DNA from: Wohlfahrtiimonas larvae
Lineage (GTDB): Bacteria > Pseudomonadota > Gammaproteobacteria > Cardiobacteriales > Wohlfahrtiimonadaceae
Direction of reading: 5' to 3'
Assembly (NCBI RefSeq): GCF_039543665.1
Contig: NZ_BAABKE010000004.1
Location: 256,856-320,855 of the forward strand
Length of the DNA stretch: 64,000 nucleotides
A program made the translations under genes and the position numbers. The notes beneath the pieces were generated by a model. The model made no database searches and had not been told where the DNA came from. It saw only the letters and a program-made list of their open reading frames with translations. How positions within the stretch are numbered: the first letter of the stretch is position 1; every line of letters begins with the position of its first letter. This document shows, one piece after another, positions 16,676 through 26,257 of this stretch.

Positions 16676-17734
16676 CTAGATTATGATGCCTAAGCCCATT
16701 GTATCTGGAAGCTTAACATCTTCACCTTGATAAATAATTCCTCTCGGTGATTCCGTTAACCACAATGGTGCATCAAAGTCGCAATACAAAACATTCGGAT
16801 GACTTGCCGCAAAGTGTGCTGCCGCAGTGACAGAAATGGATGACTCCATCATCGAGCCAATCATACATTCCACACCATACAATGCCCCCAGATCAGCAAT
16901 CTTAATTGCTTCACTAATGCCGCCACATTTCAGCAATTTAATGTTCAATAGATCCACACAGCGATCCTTCAACAATGCAAACGCTTCTTGTGGTGAAAAT
17001 ACGCTTTCATCTGCCATTATTTTCATGTTCACATGATCCGTCACATATTTCATGCCTTCAAAATCCTTTGCATGAACAGGCTGTTCCACCCAATCAATGT
17101 TGAAAGCTAAGCGCTCCAATTCATGAATCACACGAATCGCATCTTTCGCTTTCCAACCTTGGTTGGCATCCAATCGTAAACGAATATGTGAAGGAATTGC
17201 ATCCACAATCGTAGAAATGCGTTCGATATCTTTATCTGGTGCATTGCCCACTTTGATCTTTAATGCAGAAAAGCCCTGCGCCACAGCATCCATCGCTGCT
17301 TGTTTCATCACAATCGGATCATCTAAGCCAATTGTCATGCAAGTTGTGAGTGGCTTGTTGCCACCCAAAACTGCATACAATGGTTGATTGAGCCATTTGG
17401 CAAATAGATCATGCAAAGCAATATCAATCGCCGCTTTTGCACTGCTATTATTGATGCAAGATTTCTGAACCTTTAACAACAATACATTCAAGTTACGCGC
17501 ATCTTGATTCAATAAAGCATTCGTAATTGGCCCTTCCAACGCTGCAACAATACTTTCTTTGCTATCACCAGTGATCACCCAAGTTGGCACTGTTGCACCA
17601 ATGCCCATCAAACCATTGTCTGTATGAACTTTGACTAGGATATTTTCAATTTCATATGCCGTTCTCAATGCTGTTTTAAATGGCACACGCAATGGGCATA
17701 GTTCAGTAGCAACTTCAATTTTAACAATTTTCAT
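16676..17734 (-). CDS. Enolase-superfamily dipeptide epimerase (L-Ala-D/L-Glu epimerase type)
   Basis: 352-residue member of the muconate lactonizing/dipeptide epimerase group. Catalytic features in order: KIK in FSALKIKVGNA, metal ligands in RLDANQGW, DWVEQPV and MADESVF, and the second general base lysine in LLNIKLLKCGG. Such enzymes epimerise dipeptides, often L-Ala-D-Glu released from murein. It follows the DUF819 transporter gene by 9 bases, suggesting uptake and conversion of a dipeptide-like compound. Exact substrate stereochemistry is not readable. Confidence 0.88.
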   Translation of the reverse strand: MKIVKIEVATELCPLRVPFKTALRTAYEIENILVKVHTDNGLMGIGATVPTWVITGDSKESIVAALEGPITNALLNQDARNLNVLLLKVQKSCINNSSAKAAIDIALHDLFAKWLNQPLYAVLGGNKPLTTCMTIGLDDPIVMKQAAMDAVAQGFSALKIKVGNAPDKDIERISTIVDAIPSHIRLRLDANQGWKAKDAIRVIHELERLAFNIDWVEQPVHAKDFEGMKYVTDHVNMKIMADESVFSPQEAFALLKDRCVDLLNIKLLKCGGISEAIKIADLGALYGVECMIGSMMESSISVTAAAHFAASHPNVLYCDFDAPLWLTESPRGIIYQGEDVKLPDTMGLGIII

Positions 17735-17743
17735 AGCGAGCCT

Positions 17744-18904
17744 TTAAATCATCGACAACAATTGACCAATCAATAAACCAAAATAAGTACCTAAGAATGA
17801 GCCCATAAGCGCCATTAAAATACCAATCGGAATTAATGATTTATGGTAGCTCGCTGCCAACATTGGCGCAGAAGCCATACCACCGATATTCGCTAAACTT
17901 GCAACACCTAAAGTAAATAAGTCATAACGGAATAATTTACCCAAAAGTACCATCACGATTAAATGGATCAATAGAATCAAGAAGCCTGCCACTAAATAAA
18001 TTGGTGCTTGTGTTAAGCTACTAAAATCAGAGCGTGAAGCAATCAATGCAATAATGATATATAACATTACATTGGAAATTTCCATTGAACCAGAGATTCT
18101 AGAAACTGGTGTTACAGCTAAGATCAAGCCAATAAAAGATGCAATCATAATTGTCCAAGTCATCCCATTGATCACATCACCCACTGCTGGCAAAATACGA
18201 CCTAACCATAAACATACCGCTGAAACACTTAAGCCAATCGCCAATAAATATAAAATATTGTGGAATGTAATTGGCTTCTCTTTCTCTTCTTCTAACTCTA
18301 ATTTTGCTGCTGAATCACCCAATACATCTGGTGCTTTTGTCCATTTGTTGAATTTTGGTGCAAATGGAATCAACCAGAACATAAACATGACCCAAACTGC
18401 GTAGTTGATTGTATCCATCATCAAGATGTAGCCGAATAAGTTTTCAGGCACTTGTAAGATATCTTGCAATGCAACCATATTTGCAGAACCGCCCGTCCAG
18501 CTACCTGCTAACGCGCCAAATGCTCTCCATGTGCCATCAATAAAGAAGCCTTGTAGTGCTACATAAACCACGACAAATGCAACAAATATACTCACAACTG
18601 CACATGAGAATGCTAACAACATGCGAGGACCCAATTTGATGATGCTACGTACATCACACTTCAATAACATCAATACCAACATCGCTGGTAATAATGCTCC
18701 GCGCACGGATGAATATGCACCACTAATTTCAGCATTATTGGCAAACAAACCTGCGGTATTCATCACTGCTGCCACCACGTAAACCAAAACAATTGCAGGC
18801 ACAAATGTTAGTATTTTACGCTGATGCGTAAACTGCTGTAATGCAGTCATTGCAGCGGCTAAACACACCAGAACTGCAACATAAGAAAAGCCATTTTCAA
18901 TCAT
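17744..18904 (-). CDS. DUF819 family membrane transporter-like protein
   Basis: 386-residue integral membrane protein with about ten hydrophobic helices in two homologous halves. Typical DUF819 features are LPAMLVLMLLKCDVRSIIKLGP and AGSWTGGSANMVALQ in the first half and GVASLANIGGMASAPMLAASY in the second. The ATG is preceded by a very strong AGGAGG. Members are presumed transporters and often sit beside dipeptide epimerases or racemases, as here. The upstream leader contains a large hairpin with a U-tract. Confidence 0.9.
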   Translation of the reverse strand: MIENGFSYVAVLVCLAAAMTALQQFTHQRKILTFVPAIVLVYVVAAVMNTAGLFANNAEISGAYSSVRGALLPAMLVLMLLKCDVRSIIKLGPRMLLAFSCAVVSIFVAFVVVYVALQGFFIDGTWRAFGALAGSWTGGSANMVALQDILQVPENLFGYILMMDTINYAVWVMFMFWLIPFAPKFNKWTKAPDVLGDSAAKLELEEEKEKPITFHNILYLLAIGLSVSAVCLWLGRILPAVGDVINGMTWTIMIASFIGLILAVTPVSRISGSMEISNVMLYIIIALIASRSDFSSLTQAPIYLVAGFLILLIHLIVMVLLGKLFRYDLFTLGVASLANIGGMASAPMLAASYHKSLIPIGILMALMGSFLGTYFGLLIGQLLSMI

Positions 18905-18942
18905 AATTTCCTCCTAATAACCTTTATTTTTTATAAAAAAAA

Positions 18943-18997
18943 CGGCCAAAACCCAATGATTCAAATCAAAAAGACTTGAAGCATCTGATTTTGGCCG
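18943..18997 (-). terminator. Large two-part hairpin with U-tract, terminator or attenuator
   Basis: On the minus strand, outer arms CGGCCAAAA / TTTTGGCCG (9 bp, perfect) enclose an inner stem TTCAAGTC / GATTTGAA, and the outer arm is followed by a run of eight T. It lies about 40 bases after the DUF3870 stop and 38 bases before the DUF819 start. It may end the DUF3870 transcript or regulate read-through into the transporter and epimerase genes. Confidence 0.65.
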
Positions 18998-19036
18998 GAT
19001 TTTATTTATTCAGTATAAATAAAGCTGCTCAAAAAG

Positions 19037-19363
19037 TTACTTAGATTCGCTTTGCATTATTTGCTGGTATTTCTTTTGCGCATCTTTCAATGCAACACCA
19101 AATGCTTTTTGCGAGGATCCAAAATAACGCGTGTTAATGCAATCAATGACATCAGGGCTCAATACATTTTTACCAATCAATAGACTTTTCACAAAGCTAT
19201 TGGTTAAACCTAAAGTTGCAGAGCATTCGACATCGACAATGATGGCAGTTTTCCTATCCACAACGATTCCGACAAAAAAGGCTTTATACACTTCCATGAT
19301 TGGGTTGTTCTGCGGTGATTTCGCATCCCCAACAATATAGATAGTTGTATCCTCAAAATGCAT
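19037..19363 (-). CDS. DUF3870 family protein
   Basis: 108-residue protein recognised by YIVGDAKSPQNNPI, FFVGIVVDRKTAIIVDVECSATLGLT, SLLIGKNVLSPDVIDCINTRYFGSSQKA and KDAQKKYQQI, the DUF3870 signature. Function is unknown. I chose the ATG at 19363, which follows AAGAAGG; the frame extends 11 codons to a TTG. It is on the same strand and just upstream of DUF819 and the epimerase, suggesting one catabolic unit interrupted by the hairpin described separately. Confidence 0.82.
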   Translation of the reverse strand: MHFEDTTIYIVGDAKSPQNNPIMEVYKAFFVGIVVDRKTAIIVDVECSATLGLTNSFVKSLLIGKNVLSPDVIDCINTRYFGSSQKAFGVALKDAQKKYQQIMQSESK

Positions 19364-19575
19364 AATGAAGCCTTCTTGGTGAAATGTTGTATCCAATAAT
19401 TAACTTATATCTAAGCTAATTTCCTTGGAATATAGCATTCAATGTTTTAATCAACAAGTAGAATTTACATTTCTCTTATTCTTATCTAATACATATACAC
19501 TTAACATCATGAAATATTAGATAAACACTCAGTTTAAAACCTACAAGCCAACAACATTCAATCATATAAATTACT

Positions 19576-20316
19576 TTATAACGGCTTCAAAGGATATTCC
19601 GCAGGAATATTGTATTGCTGCATTTGCTCATCAAATGTCATGATGAAGGACTGATCTTTATATTCAGCACCCAAATAATGGCCATTCAATGTGATTTTAA
19701 TGTCATACATTTTCTTTTGATCATTCGGGATAAATTCATAGCTTCCCTCAATAATATCACTCAGATCTGCATGATCTCCACCTGCATAATGCTCACTATC
19801 ATCATAGAAAGTAGGGATATATGAATCAAAAATTTTGCCATTCTGATCACCCACAACCATAATGCCACCTTGAGAAACGCCTTGCCCTGTATAACCTGTT
19901 TCTGTCACAAAACCATAGCTATTGAAGCCAATTTTATGAAATTTATAATCCGTTGGTGCATAACCTGAAGAACCTGCGTCGATAAATAGCTCTTGCGCGA
20001 TCACATTGCTCTCAAAGCCCTCGCCATTATCTTCAATGATTAAACCAATATTGCCTTGCAAAACATGTGCATCTTCAAAATTATCGCCCACAGCTAAATA
20101 GTAGGTTTTGTAATGCCCTTCCTTTTCTTCATTTGGCACAGCTTCATTGGCATGCAACGATACGCAATATTGGCTTGTACCGCTTTCTGTTTCTTTCTTG
20201 GCAAAGTAGCACATCTCAGATTCAGAATACTCTTTATAAGCTTCTTTCATCACATCTGTTTTGGCAGTTGCCAATGGCATTACTAACATTAATCCTAAAA
20301 TTGCATATTTGTTCAT
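19576..20316 (-). CDS. Exported protein of unknown function
   Basis: 246 residues from the ATG at 20316, which follows GGAGAGTGTG. A signal peptide (MNKYAILGLMLVMPLATA) is followed by an acidic beta-rich sequence with no repeats that I recognise. It contains two Cys near the N-terminus (SEMCYFAKKE, SQYCVSLH) that could form a disulfide. Asp/Gly-rich stretches (FYDDSEHYAGGDHADL) could bind metal. It stands alone between the carbonic anhydrase and DUF3870 genes. No function is proposed. Confidence 0.7.
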   Translation of the reverse strand: MNKYAILGLMLVMPLATAKTDVMKEAYKEYSESEMCYFAKKETESGTSQYCVSLHANEAVPNEEKEGHYKTYYLAVGDNFEDAHVLQGNIGLIIEDNGEGFESNVIAQELFIDAGSSGYAPTDYKFHKIGFNSYGFVTETGYTGQGVSQGGIMVVGDQNGKIFDSYIPTFYDDSEHYAGGDHADLSDIIEGSYEFIPNDQKKMYDIKITLNGHYLGAEYKDQSFIMTFDEQMQQYNIPAEYPLKPL

Positions 20317-20343
20317 CACACTCTCCATGAGTATTTAGGACAA

Positions 20344-20376
20344 TAAAAAAGCCTTTAATGCATTATTATTAAAGAC
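20344..20376 (-). terminator. Intrinsic terminator after carbonic anhydrase
   Basis: On the minus strand, GTCTTTAA pairs with TTAAAGGC (one G-U) and is followed by TTTTTTA. It lies 22 bases beyond the carbonic anhydrase stop. Confidence 0.7.
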
Positions 20377-20397
20377 TTATATAAAAATATTTTAATC

Positions 20398-21039
20398 TTA
20401 TTTCTTTATAAACATCTCTTTCACAAAATCTACTTCGCCCGTTTCTACTTTATAGAAAGCACCCACGATGCCAATCTCACCATTTTCATACATATCTTTT
20501 AAAACTGTACTTTTTTCTAAAATATGATCAATTGTATATTCAACGTTATGGAACGCCACCATATCTACAGCTTCTTTAGATCTAATGTCTAAATCTTGAT
20601 TATGAGCTTTAACCTGTTTAATAGAGGGTTGAATTTTGGCTAGCAAGTTAGTTAAATGCCCTAATTCAGCACCATGACAAGCGCCTGTAATCGCACCACA
20701 ATGAGAATGCCCTAACACCATAATCAATTTAGAACCTGCCAATTTACATGCAAATTCCATTGAACCAATGATATCTTCATTCAATACATTACCCGCAATG
20801 CGTGTACTAAAAATATCACCCAAACCTTGGTCAAAGATCAATTCAGCAGATGTTCGGCTATCAATACAACTCAAAATGATCGCAAAAGGAAACTGCCCTT
20901 CTTTGGTTTCGTTCACTTGTTCGAGCAAGTTGCTGTGTGCTTTTAAGTTTGCCACAAAACGCTTATTGCCTTCTTTCAAGAAATCTAGCGCCAATTCTGG
21001 TGTTAAAGACTTCTGATCTTCGATGTTATGTAATCTCAT
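20398..21039 (-). CDS. Beta-class carbonic anhydrase
   Basis: 213-residue zinc enzyme that interconverts CO2 and bicarbonate. Zinc ligands and the catalytic pair are visible: C58, D60 and R62 in LSCIDSRTS, then H111 and C114 in GHSHCGAI. The RIAGN and GSMEFACKLAGSKLIMVLG strands are typical. No signal peptide is present, so it is cytoplasmic. It is monocistronic, with its own terminator. Confidence 0.95.
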   Translation of the reverse strand: MRLHNIEDQKSLTPELALDFLKEGNKRFVANLKAHSNLLEQVNETKEGQFPFAIILSCIDSRTSAELIFDQGLGDIFSTRIAGNVLNEDIIGSMEFACKLAGSKLIMVLGHSHCGAITGACHGAELGHLTNLLAKIQPSIKQVKAHNQDLDIRSKEAVDMVAFHNVEYTIDHILEKSTVLKDMYENGEIGIVGAFYKVETGEVDFVKEMFIKK

Positions 21040-21163
21040 TGTTTAACTTCCAAATGATGGTAAATAGTTAAACAATCTACTCCGATTTTTCCAAAAATGG
21101 CGATAATGAAAAATATTAATCCAAAACCTGTATAGACAGCTTTACGAAATTAACACTGATAAA

Positions 21164-21382
21164 TTACATATCATTTAAGATCAGTTGCTTGATTTTCACG
21201 GCTTTCTCAAAGTGATCGAGCTTGTGTGTTTTGATCCACCAAGTGGCAGCTTCCATCAATAATTCAGGATCATCATTTTTATTTTTAAAAAATGCGTAGA
21301 AAGACAAACCAACATTGTCGCCTTTCTTTTCAGTTTTCTCATCACAACCTGCGATGAATCGTTGTTTGAGTGAATCTCTCAT
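21164..21382 (-). CDS. Small protein at the end of the type I RM operon, unknown
   Basis: 72-residue charged protein with a Trp-rich middle (ATWWIKTHKLDHFEKAVKIKQLIL). The start overlaps the hsdR stop (TAATG), so it is translated with hsdR. I recognise no domain. Position as last gene of the restriction operon suggests an accessory role, but nothing in the sequence shows it. Confidence 0.6.
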   Translation of the reverse strand: MRDSLKQRFIAGCDEKTEKKGDNVGLSFYAFFKNKNDDPELLMEAATWWIKTHKLDHFEKAVKIKQLILNDM

Positions 21383-24300
21383 TAATTTTTTACTCTCAAT
21401 GGCAATACATCTTCCACAATCATTTGCGTATAAGCTTCTTTCACCGCTTTATTGTATTTAAGCTTGCTCACAGGATGTTCAGTGCTAGATTTATATTGAT
21501 CAAAATTGCTTGTTTTTCTTAAATCATCTTCACCAATTTGTGCTTCATCCACTTTGCTGGGATTATAGTTATCTACAATAAATCTCAACTCATCCTCTTG
21601 AACAGCCCATTTTTGTGCAAAATTTTTCACTAAATGATCAATCGTACTCGTGATCATATCATTCAGTAATTCATTAATATTTTTACCACGATATGTATTA
21701 GGGTCTTTTTGAATATCTTGCCATAATTGTGCCATTAAACTTGCAAGTTTGGCATTATCAATGCTCAAGCGTTCAATATAATCCGTCACCTCTTGTGATT
21801 TTATATTATTTTCAAATTGAAATTCCGCAGCTTTAGTTTCTAATGGTAAAAAGCGTTGAATTAAAGCTAATATGTAATGATAGTTAATTTCGTCACTATG
21901 ATGCGTTTGCAAATCATATTCAATATCTAATGGCTCTATATCAAGATTCTCACTGCTAACTACACGTAACTCTTCTAATATATTTTTATATTTGCCGTGA
22001 TATTCTTCCAACTCATCATTATGAATACCAAAAATCTCAGCAAGCATTTCAGGCTGAAATTCATAATAAGCTTTTATTGCAGTCATAGCTTTATCTAACT
22101 CTTGGAAAGCTTTAGCAAATACTCGTTTCTCTTCCACCAATAGATCATCAATAACTTCAGGATTTGCGGCGATATTTTTCAATGCTGCGAATGCTTCTGC
22201 TAAATTTTCCGCTGCTTCTTCATAACTTGGTGCTAAAATAAAGTTCTCACCACCATTGGAATATAAAAATAGCGCATCATTGACGGCTTCTGTAAATACC
22301 AATGGCGTTTGGAAAGTCACAATTTGTCCAAATTTTTTATTATGATCAAATAATCGATTTGTACGAGAAAATGCTTGAATAATATTAGGTGCGCTCATTG
22401 GCGGGCGATCAATAAATAATGTTGAAATACAAGGTGCATCAAATCCTGTTAATAAACGATCCACTACAATGATCAGATCAATTTGCTCTGCCCTATTCTG
22501 ATAACGCTCACTTTTACGAGCCAAGCGAGCATTCACATTTTGATTATATGCCCGCATATTTTCCAATGAGTAACTTGTACCATACATTGCATTATAATCA
22601 ACAATAGATGCCGCCATTTTCATTTGGTTATCCACTGAACTTTCTTCATTTTCAGAGAGAGAATAAGTAATCGCAACTTTTGGAAAGTCAGGCAAAATTG
22701 CCTTTGTGCGCTCACTCACCGTAACCGTTTCATTGCCCTCAATCACACTTTGAAATAGATCATAATACTCCTGAGCAATGGCAATACTTGGCACTGTGAG
22801 CATTGCACCATAAGCTTTACCAACGCCACTTTCTGTTGAAAACCCAAGTTTATTGCGAGATTGATTCACAATAGAATCGATCACCTTTAAACGATGCTCT
22901 TTACTATCATAAACATCCTTTGGGATCAGCTTTTCTTTATCTATCAGAGATAAGCCATCAATATTTTTCATAGGATGATAATGACGAATAATGTCATCCA
23001 TCATATCTTCTTGTAATGGATTTTTATATTCAATTTGAAACCCTAAAACAGCTGCATCATTAATCGCTTCCTTCACCGTATATTGATGCAAACATGAACG
23101 TTTTGGATTCTCTTCTGTTGGTCGATTTTGTGGGCTACTATACATCATGGCAGTTGTTGTATGTTTTTTCAATTCACCAAAAATTGGCGTGCCTGTAAAG
23201 CCATACCACATTGCATAACGAAAGATTTGATCCAACTCTTTTTTCTTTTGTGGCGTTACAGCTCGATGGCACTCATCCACAATAAATGCAACTTTTAGTT
23301 TTTTAATTTTTTCATACGTTTTAGTTAATCGTTCTGTTGCATCTTCTGACATACGCTTCATTAAGTGATTCAGCTTTTGGATCGTTGTCACAATCACAGT
23401 ACGGTCATCACTCGCTAAACGCTTCACCAAGTCATTCACATTGTCCGTTTCATCAATGGAAATTGGGTCAAACTCCGCATACGATGCAAATGAACTTGTA
23501 GTTTGCTGATCCAGATCCACACGATCCACAATGAAAATAGTTTTATCAATGGATGGAATTTGCAATAAATTAGATGCCACTTTATAGGATGTTAATGTTT
23601 TGCCTGAGCCTGTTGTATGCCAAACAAAGCCAGATAATTGCTGTTTAGAAGCTTCTTTCACAGCTTCTATCGCGTGAATTTGATAAGGACGCAACAGTAT
23701 CAACGCTTCTTTATCACGATCTGTAATAGAATATTGTGTCACCATTCTGTGTGCTTGTGGAATGGATAATACATTTTTCGCAAAGGCTAGATAATCCGTC
23801 ACAGGTTGATTATTCGCATCCACCCATTTACTCAGAAATTTCTCATTAATCTGTTTATATCCGCTCGATGCAATATAGCGTGTATCTGTACCATTGCTCA
23901 CCACAAACATCTGTGTCGATGAAAATATACCTTTAAATTTATCTTCTTGTAAATACTTTCTAATCTGACGGAAAGCATCCATATATGGGTGTTGGCGGTT
24001 TTTCAATTCCACATGGATCATCGGCAAACCATTGATGAGCATTGTGACATCAAATCGTCTTTCTCTGCTTTGTTCTTGGGAACTTGTGAATTGATTGATC
24101 ACTTCATAAACCGTTGTACCACCCGCAATATCCGCACGATTGATCACATTCAAGCGAATTGTGCCGAGGCTTGCATCTTCTCTTTGCACTTGCACTTTTG
24201 CGATGCCATTTTCCCCAGATAGCCATTTGGCAGCTTCATAGAAATTCGGGAAAGTAAGCTGTGCTTTGACTTGGTTAAATTCTTGTGCTGTCAGCATTTT

Positions 24301-24465
24301 ATCTTTCAGTGCTGCACGATTATTGCGCTCTAAAATTTGTTTAAGATTCGTCCACAAATCCGCTTCTGTGCGTAAATCCTCACGATAAATCCATTGAGAT
24401 TCCCCAGAAATTAACTGATTAATCAAATCTTCTTCGAGCTTTGCTTCTTTCGTAAATTTAACCAC
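21382..24465 (-). CDS. hsdR: Type I restriction endonuclease subunit HsdR
   Basis: About 1027-residue motor and nuclease subunit. The N-terminal PD-(D/E)xK site is in FDVTMLINGLPMIHVELKNRQHP (near residues 145-160). The SF2 helicase follows, with Walker A WHTTGSGKTL (near 284), VDECHRA (near 398) and FTGTPIF. The later RTNRLFD and the C-terminal helical region contact HsdM. I set the start at GTG 24465, which follows AGGAG; the frame continues upstream to 24513 into the preceding gene. The subunit is intact. Confidence 0.94.
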   Translation of the reverse strand: MVKFTKEAKLEEDLINQLISGESQWIYREDLRTEADLWTNLKQILERNNRAALKDKMLTAQEFNQVKAQLTFPNFYEAAKWLSGENGIAKVQVQREDASLGTIRLNVINRADIAGGTTVYEVINQFTSSQEQSRERRFDVTMLINGLPMIHVELKNRQHPYMDAFRQIRKYLQEDKFKGIFSSTQMFVVSNGTDTRYIASSGYKQINEKFLSKWVDANNQPVTDYLAFAKNVLSIPQAHRMVTQYSITDRDKEALILLRPYQIHAIEAVKEASKQQLSGFVWHTTGSGKTLTSYKVASNLLQIPSIDKTIFIVDRVDLDQQTTSSFASYAEFDPISIDETDNVNDLVKRLASDDRTVIVTTIQKLNHLMKRMSEDATERLTKTYEKIKKLKVAFIVDECHRAVTPQKKKELDQIFRYAMWYGFTGTPIFGELKKHTTTAMMYSSPQNRPTEENPKRSCLHQYTVKEAINDAAVLGFQIEYKNPLQEDMMDDIIRHYHPMKNIDGLSLIDKEKLIPKDVYDSKEHRLKVIDSIVNQSRNKLGFSTESGVGKAYGAMLTVPSIAIAQEYYDLFQSVIEGNETVTVSERTKAILPDFPKVAITYSLSENEESSVDNQMKMAASIVDYNAMYGTSYSLENMRAYNQNVNARLARKSERYQNRAEQIDLIIVVDRLLTGFDAPCISTLFIDRPPMSAPNIIQAFSRTNRLFDHNKKFGQIVTFQTPLVFTEAVNDALFLYSNGGENFILAPSYEEAAENLAEAFAALKNIAANPEVIDDLLVEEKRVFAKAFQELDKAMTAIKAYYEFQPEMLAEIFGIHNDELEEYHGKYKNILEELRVVSSENLDIEPLDIEYDLQTHHSDEINYHYILALIQRFLPLETKAAEFQFENNIKSQEVTDYIERLSIDNAKLASLMAQLWQDIQKDPNTYRGKNINELLNDMITSTIDHLVKNFAQKWAVQEDELRFIVDNYNPSKVDEAQIGEDDLRKTSNFDQYKSSTEHPVSKLKYNKAVKEAYTQMIVEDVLPLRVKN

Positions 24466-24481
24466 AACTCTCCTTTTAATA

Positions 24482-24949
24482 TTAATAATGTGATCTATTA
24501 TCTGCGCTTGCAAAAATTGTTAACATAAACATTATCGCAAAATACCCTACGACTAAAATAACCCCAAAATATGCAATAATAGATAGAAGACTAAACTGAA
24601 CTAATGTGCCAAAAAACCCATAAATCCAATTGGTAACAACAAAGTTATATATTGCGACACCTAAATAAATTAAAAGAGCAATGATCACTAATACAATGCC
24701 ATTCAAGGTTTCTGAAGTGAATATTATGCCAAATAATTCATATCCTTTAGCATTCACAATAGAAGAGTTATACCAACTCACACCCCAAATAAATAAACCA
24801 CCTGCAATGCCGAGGATAATAAGCATTGGTTTAGTGAAAAATGCATGATCAAACTTATCTTCACAATGCTCATTAAAAAACATAATAACACCAGCTAAAA
24901 TCACCAATGCCACAATGATCCCGACAACAATCAATACCGTCACTTCCAT
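24482..24949 (-). CDS. Four-helix membrane protein, paralogue of the next gene
   Basis: 155-residue protein with four hydrophobic segments. It closely resembles the adjacent 25025-25489 product: both share AGGLFxxGxxWY-like, GYELxGIxF, IAIYNFVxTNW(I/V)YG, GT(L/I)VQF and AYFGxIL segments. The pair looks like an old tandem duplication inside the restriction operon. The family is not recognised. It ends 16 bases before the hsdR GTG. Confidence 0.7.
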   Translation of the reverse strand: MEVTVLIVVGIIVALVILAGVIMFFNEHCEDKFDHAFFTKPMLIILGIAGGLFIWGVSWYNSSIVNAKGYELFGIIFTSETLNGIVLVIIALLIYLGVAIYNFVVTNWIYGFFGTLVQFSLLSIIAYFGVILVVGYFAIMFMLTIFASADNRSHY

Positions 24950-25024
24950 ACTCCTTTATATTTTCTATTTTAGATATACATTATTTTAATATTTTACAAA
25001 CTAACTGATTTAAATTACATAGGA

Positions 25025-25489
25025 TTAATTCTGATACATATCTCTCATGACTCTTGGTGAAGTTGCCAATGCAGAAGCAACAAAATACACAGCCAATAAA
25101 ATGATGCCAAAATATGCAAAGACTGTTAATAATCCAAATTGAACGATTGTGCCAATTAAGCCATAAACCCAATTGGTTTTAACAAAATTATAAATTGCTA
25201 TGGCAAGATAAATGGTGATCGAAAATGCGATCAAAACAACAGAACTCAATGTGCCTTGATTAAAAAAAATCCCCATCAATTCATAACCTGATTTATCGGT
25301 CGCTGCGGATAATGAATACCAATGCATACCCAATAAAAACAATCCACCTGTCACACCCAAAGTAATCACAATCGGCATAGTAAAAAAACGATACCCAAAC
25401 TTTTGTATACAATGTCTATTAAAGCCAATAATAAATAACCACAATCCAATTAAGCTTATGATTGCAATGATGATTGTTAACATCGTCAT
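25025..25489 (-). CDS. Four-helix membrane protein, paralogue of the previous gene
   Basis: 154-residue protein with four predicted transmembrane helices, starting at an ATG preceded by AGGAAATAGATTA. Similar to the 24482-24949 protein throughout, including the pattern GYELMGIFF and AIYNFVKTNWVYGL. Located directly after the Mrr-like nuclease gene (15 bases). Membrane proteins embedded in a restriction operon are uncommon. A role as effector, anchor or immunity component is conceivable but not shown. Confidence 0.7.
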   Translation of the reverse strand: MTMLTIIIAIISLIGLWLFIIGFNRHCIQKFGYRFFTMPIVITLGVTGGLFLLGMHWYSLSAATDKSGYELMGIFFNQGTLSSVVLIAFSITIYLAIAIYNFVKTNWVYGLIGTIVQFGLLTVFAYFGIILLAVYFVASALATSPRVMRDMYQN

Positions 25490-25504
25490 TAATCTATTTC
25501 CTTT

Positions 25505-26182
25505 TTATGCTTTATATCTTGGAACTTCCCGGCACGATTCACACCAATCGAAGCTAGGTTTAGCATCACGATAGATTTTAATAATTTTTCCATTCGAACA
25601 ATTTGGGCATGCATCTTGTGTACCCAAATCTTGATGATATAAATAATTGCTCACTGCATTTGGAAAATAATTCGTTAATATTTCTAGTAAATATTTACGA
25701 TCAATTAAGATAAGGTTTTCATTTGCTTCTTTCAGCGCAAAATCATCAAAATAATGTGTTGTGATGAATAAACCCATTTGACAATTTTTACTAGATAATG
25801 AGCCTTTAAATGCATTCACATCTTTATTATTAATTCGGCTATTGCAACCTTTAGGATTCCAAGCTTTACATTGCACGCCTATTTCACGAACATTGCCTTT
25901 ATAACCGATCACATCAATACCACCATCATTCATGCCATCAGTAATCTCTGCGTAATATCCCATTTTTTCCAAGATTAACTTGGCAATTTCATTTAAAGCT
26001 GTGGATTTATCTTTTTTAGCTTTTGCAGTATTTTCGCTAGTATCATTCAGAGTTTTGATTAAAGAGAGAACTTCATTGCCTTCTTGATCAAACGTTAATA
26101 ATTCTGCCAAATTCACTGTATTGACCGCTTCAACTACTTCTACATTTTGCTCTTTTGTTTTCTTCTTAAAAATTGATAACAT
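25505..26182 (-). CDS. Mrr-like restriction endonuclease with C-terminal zinc ribbon
   Basis: 225-residue protein. The Mrr_cat/PD-(D/E)xK core reads LILEKMGYYAEIT, GGIDVIGYKG and IGVQCKAW, giving the D...QxK catalytic set, followed by NAFKG and MGLFITTHYF. The C-terminus has a zinc ribbon CPNC...CESC. The N-terminus is a basic linker. Mrr-type nucleases cut modified DNA. It lies between hsdS and hsdR, so it may add a modification-dependent activity to the type I locus. Alternatively it could be an independent defence gene inserted in the operon. Confidence 0.82.
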   Translation of the reverse strand: MLSIFKKKTKEQNVEVVEAVNTVNLAELLTFDQEGNEVLSLIKTLNDTSENTAKAKKDKSTALNEIAKLILEKMGYYAEITDGMNDGGIDVIGYKGNVREIGVQCKAWNPKGCNSRINNKDVNAFKGSLSSKNCQMGLFITTHYFDDFALKEANENLILIDRKYLLEILTNYFPNAVSNYLYHQDLGTQDACPNCSNGKIIKIYRDAKPSFDWCESCREVPRYKA

Positions 26183-26257
26183 CTAACTAACTTCCTTCTT
26201 ATACAATTACAACTTAAATTCTGTATTCATTCCCCCGAATCAATACAGCGTAAAAAA

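Noticed and set aside
21382..24513. HsdR start at 24513
   Set aside because: That start overlaps the preceding membrane gene by 32 bases, while GTG 24465 has AGGAG at correct spacing.
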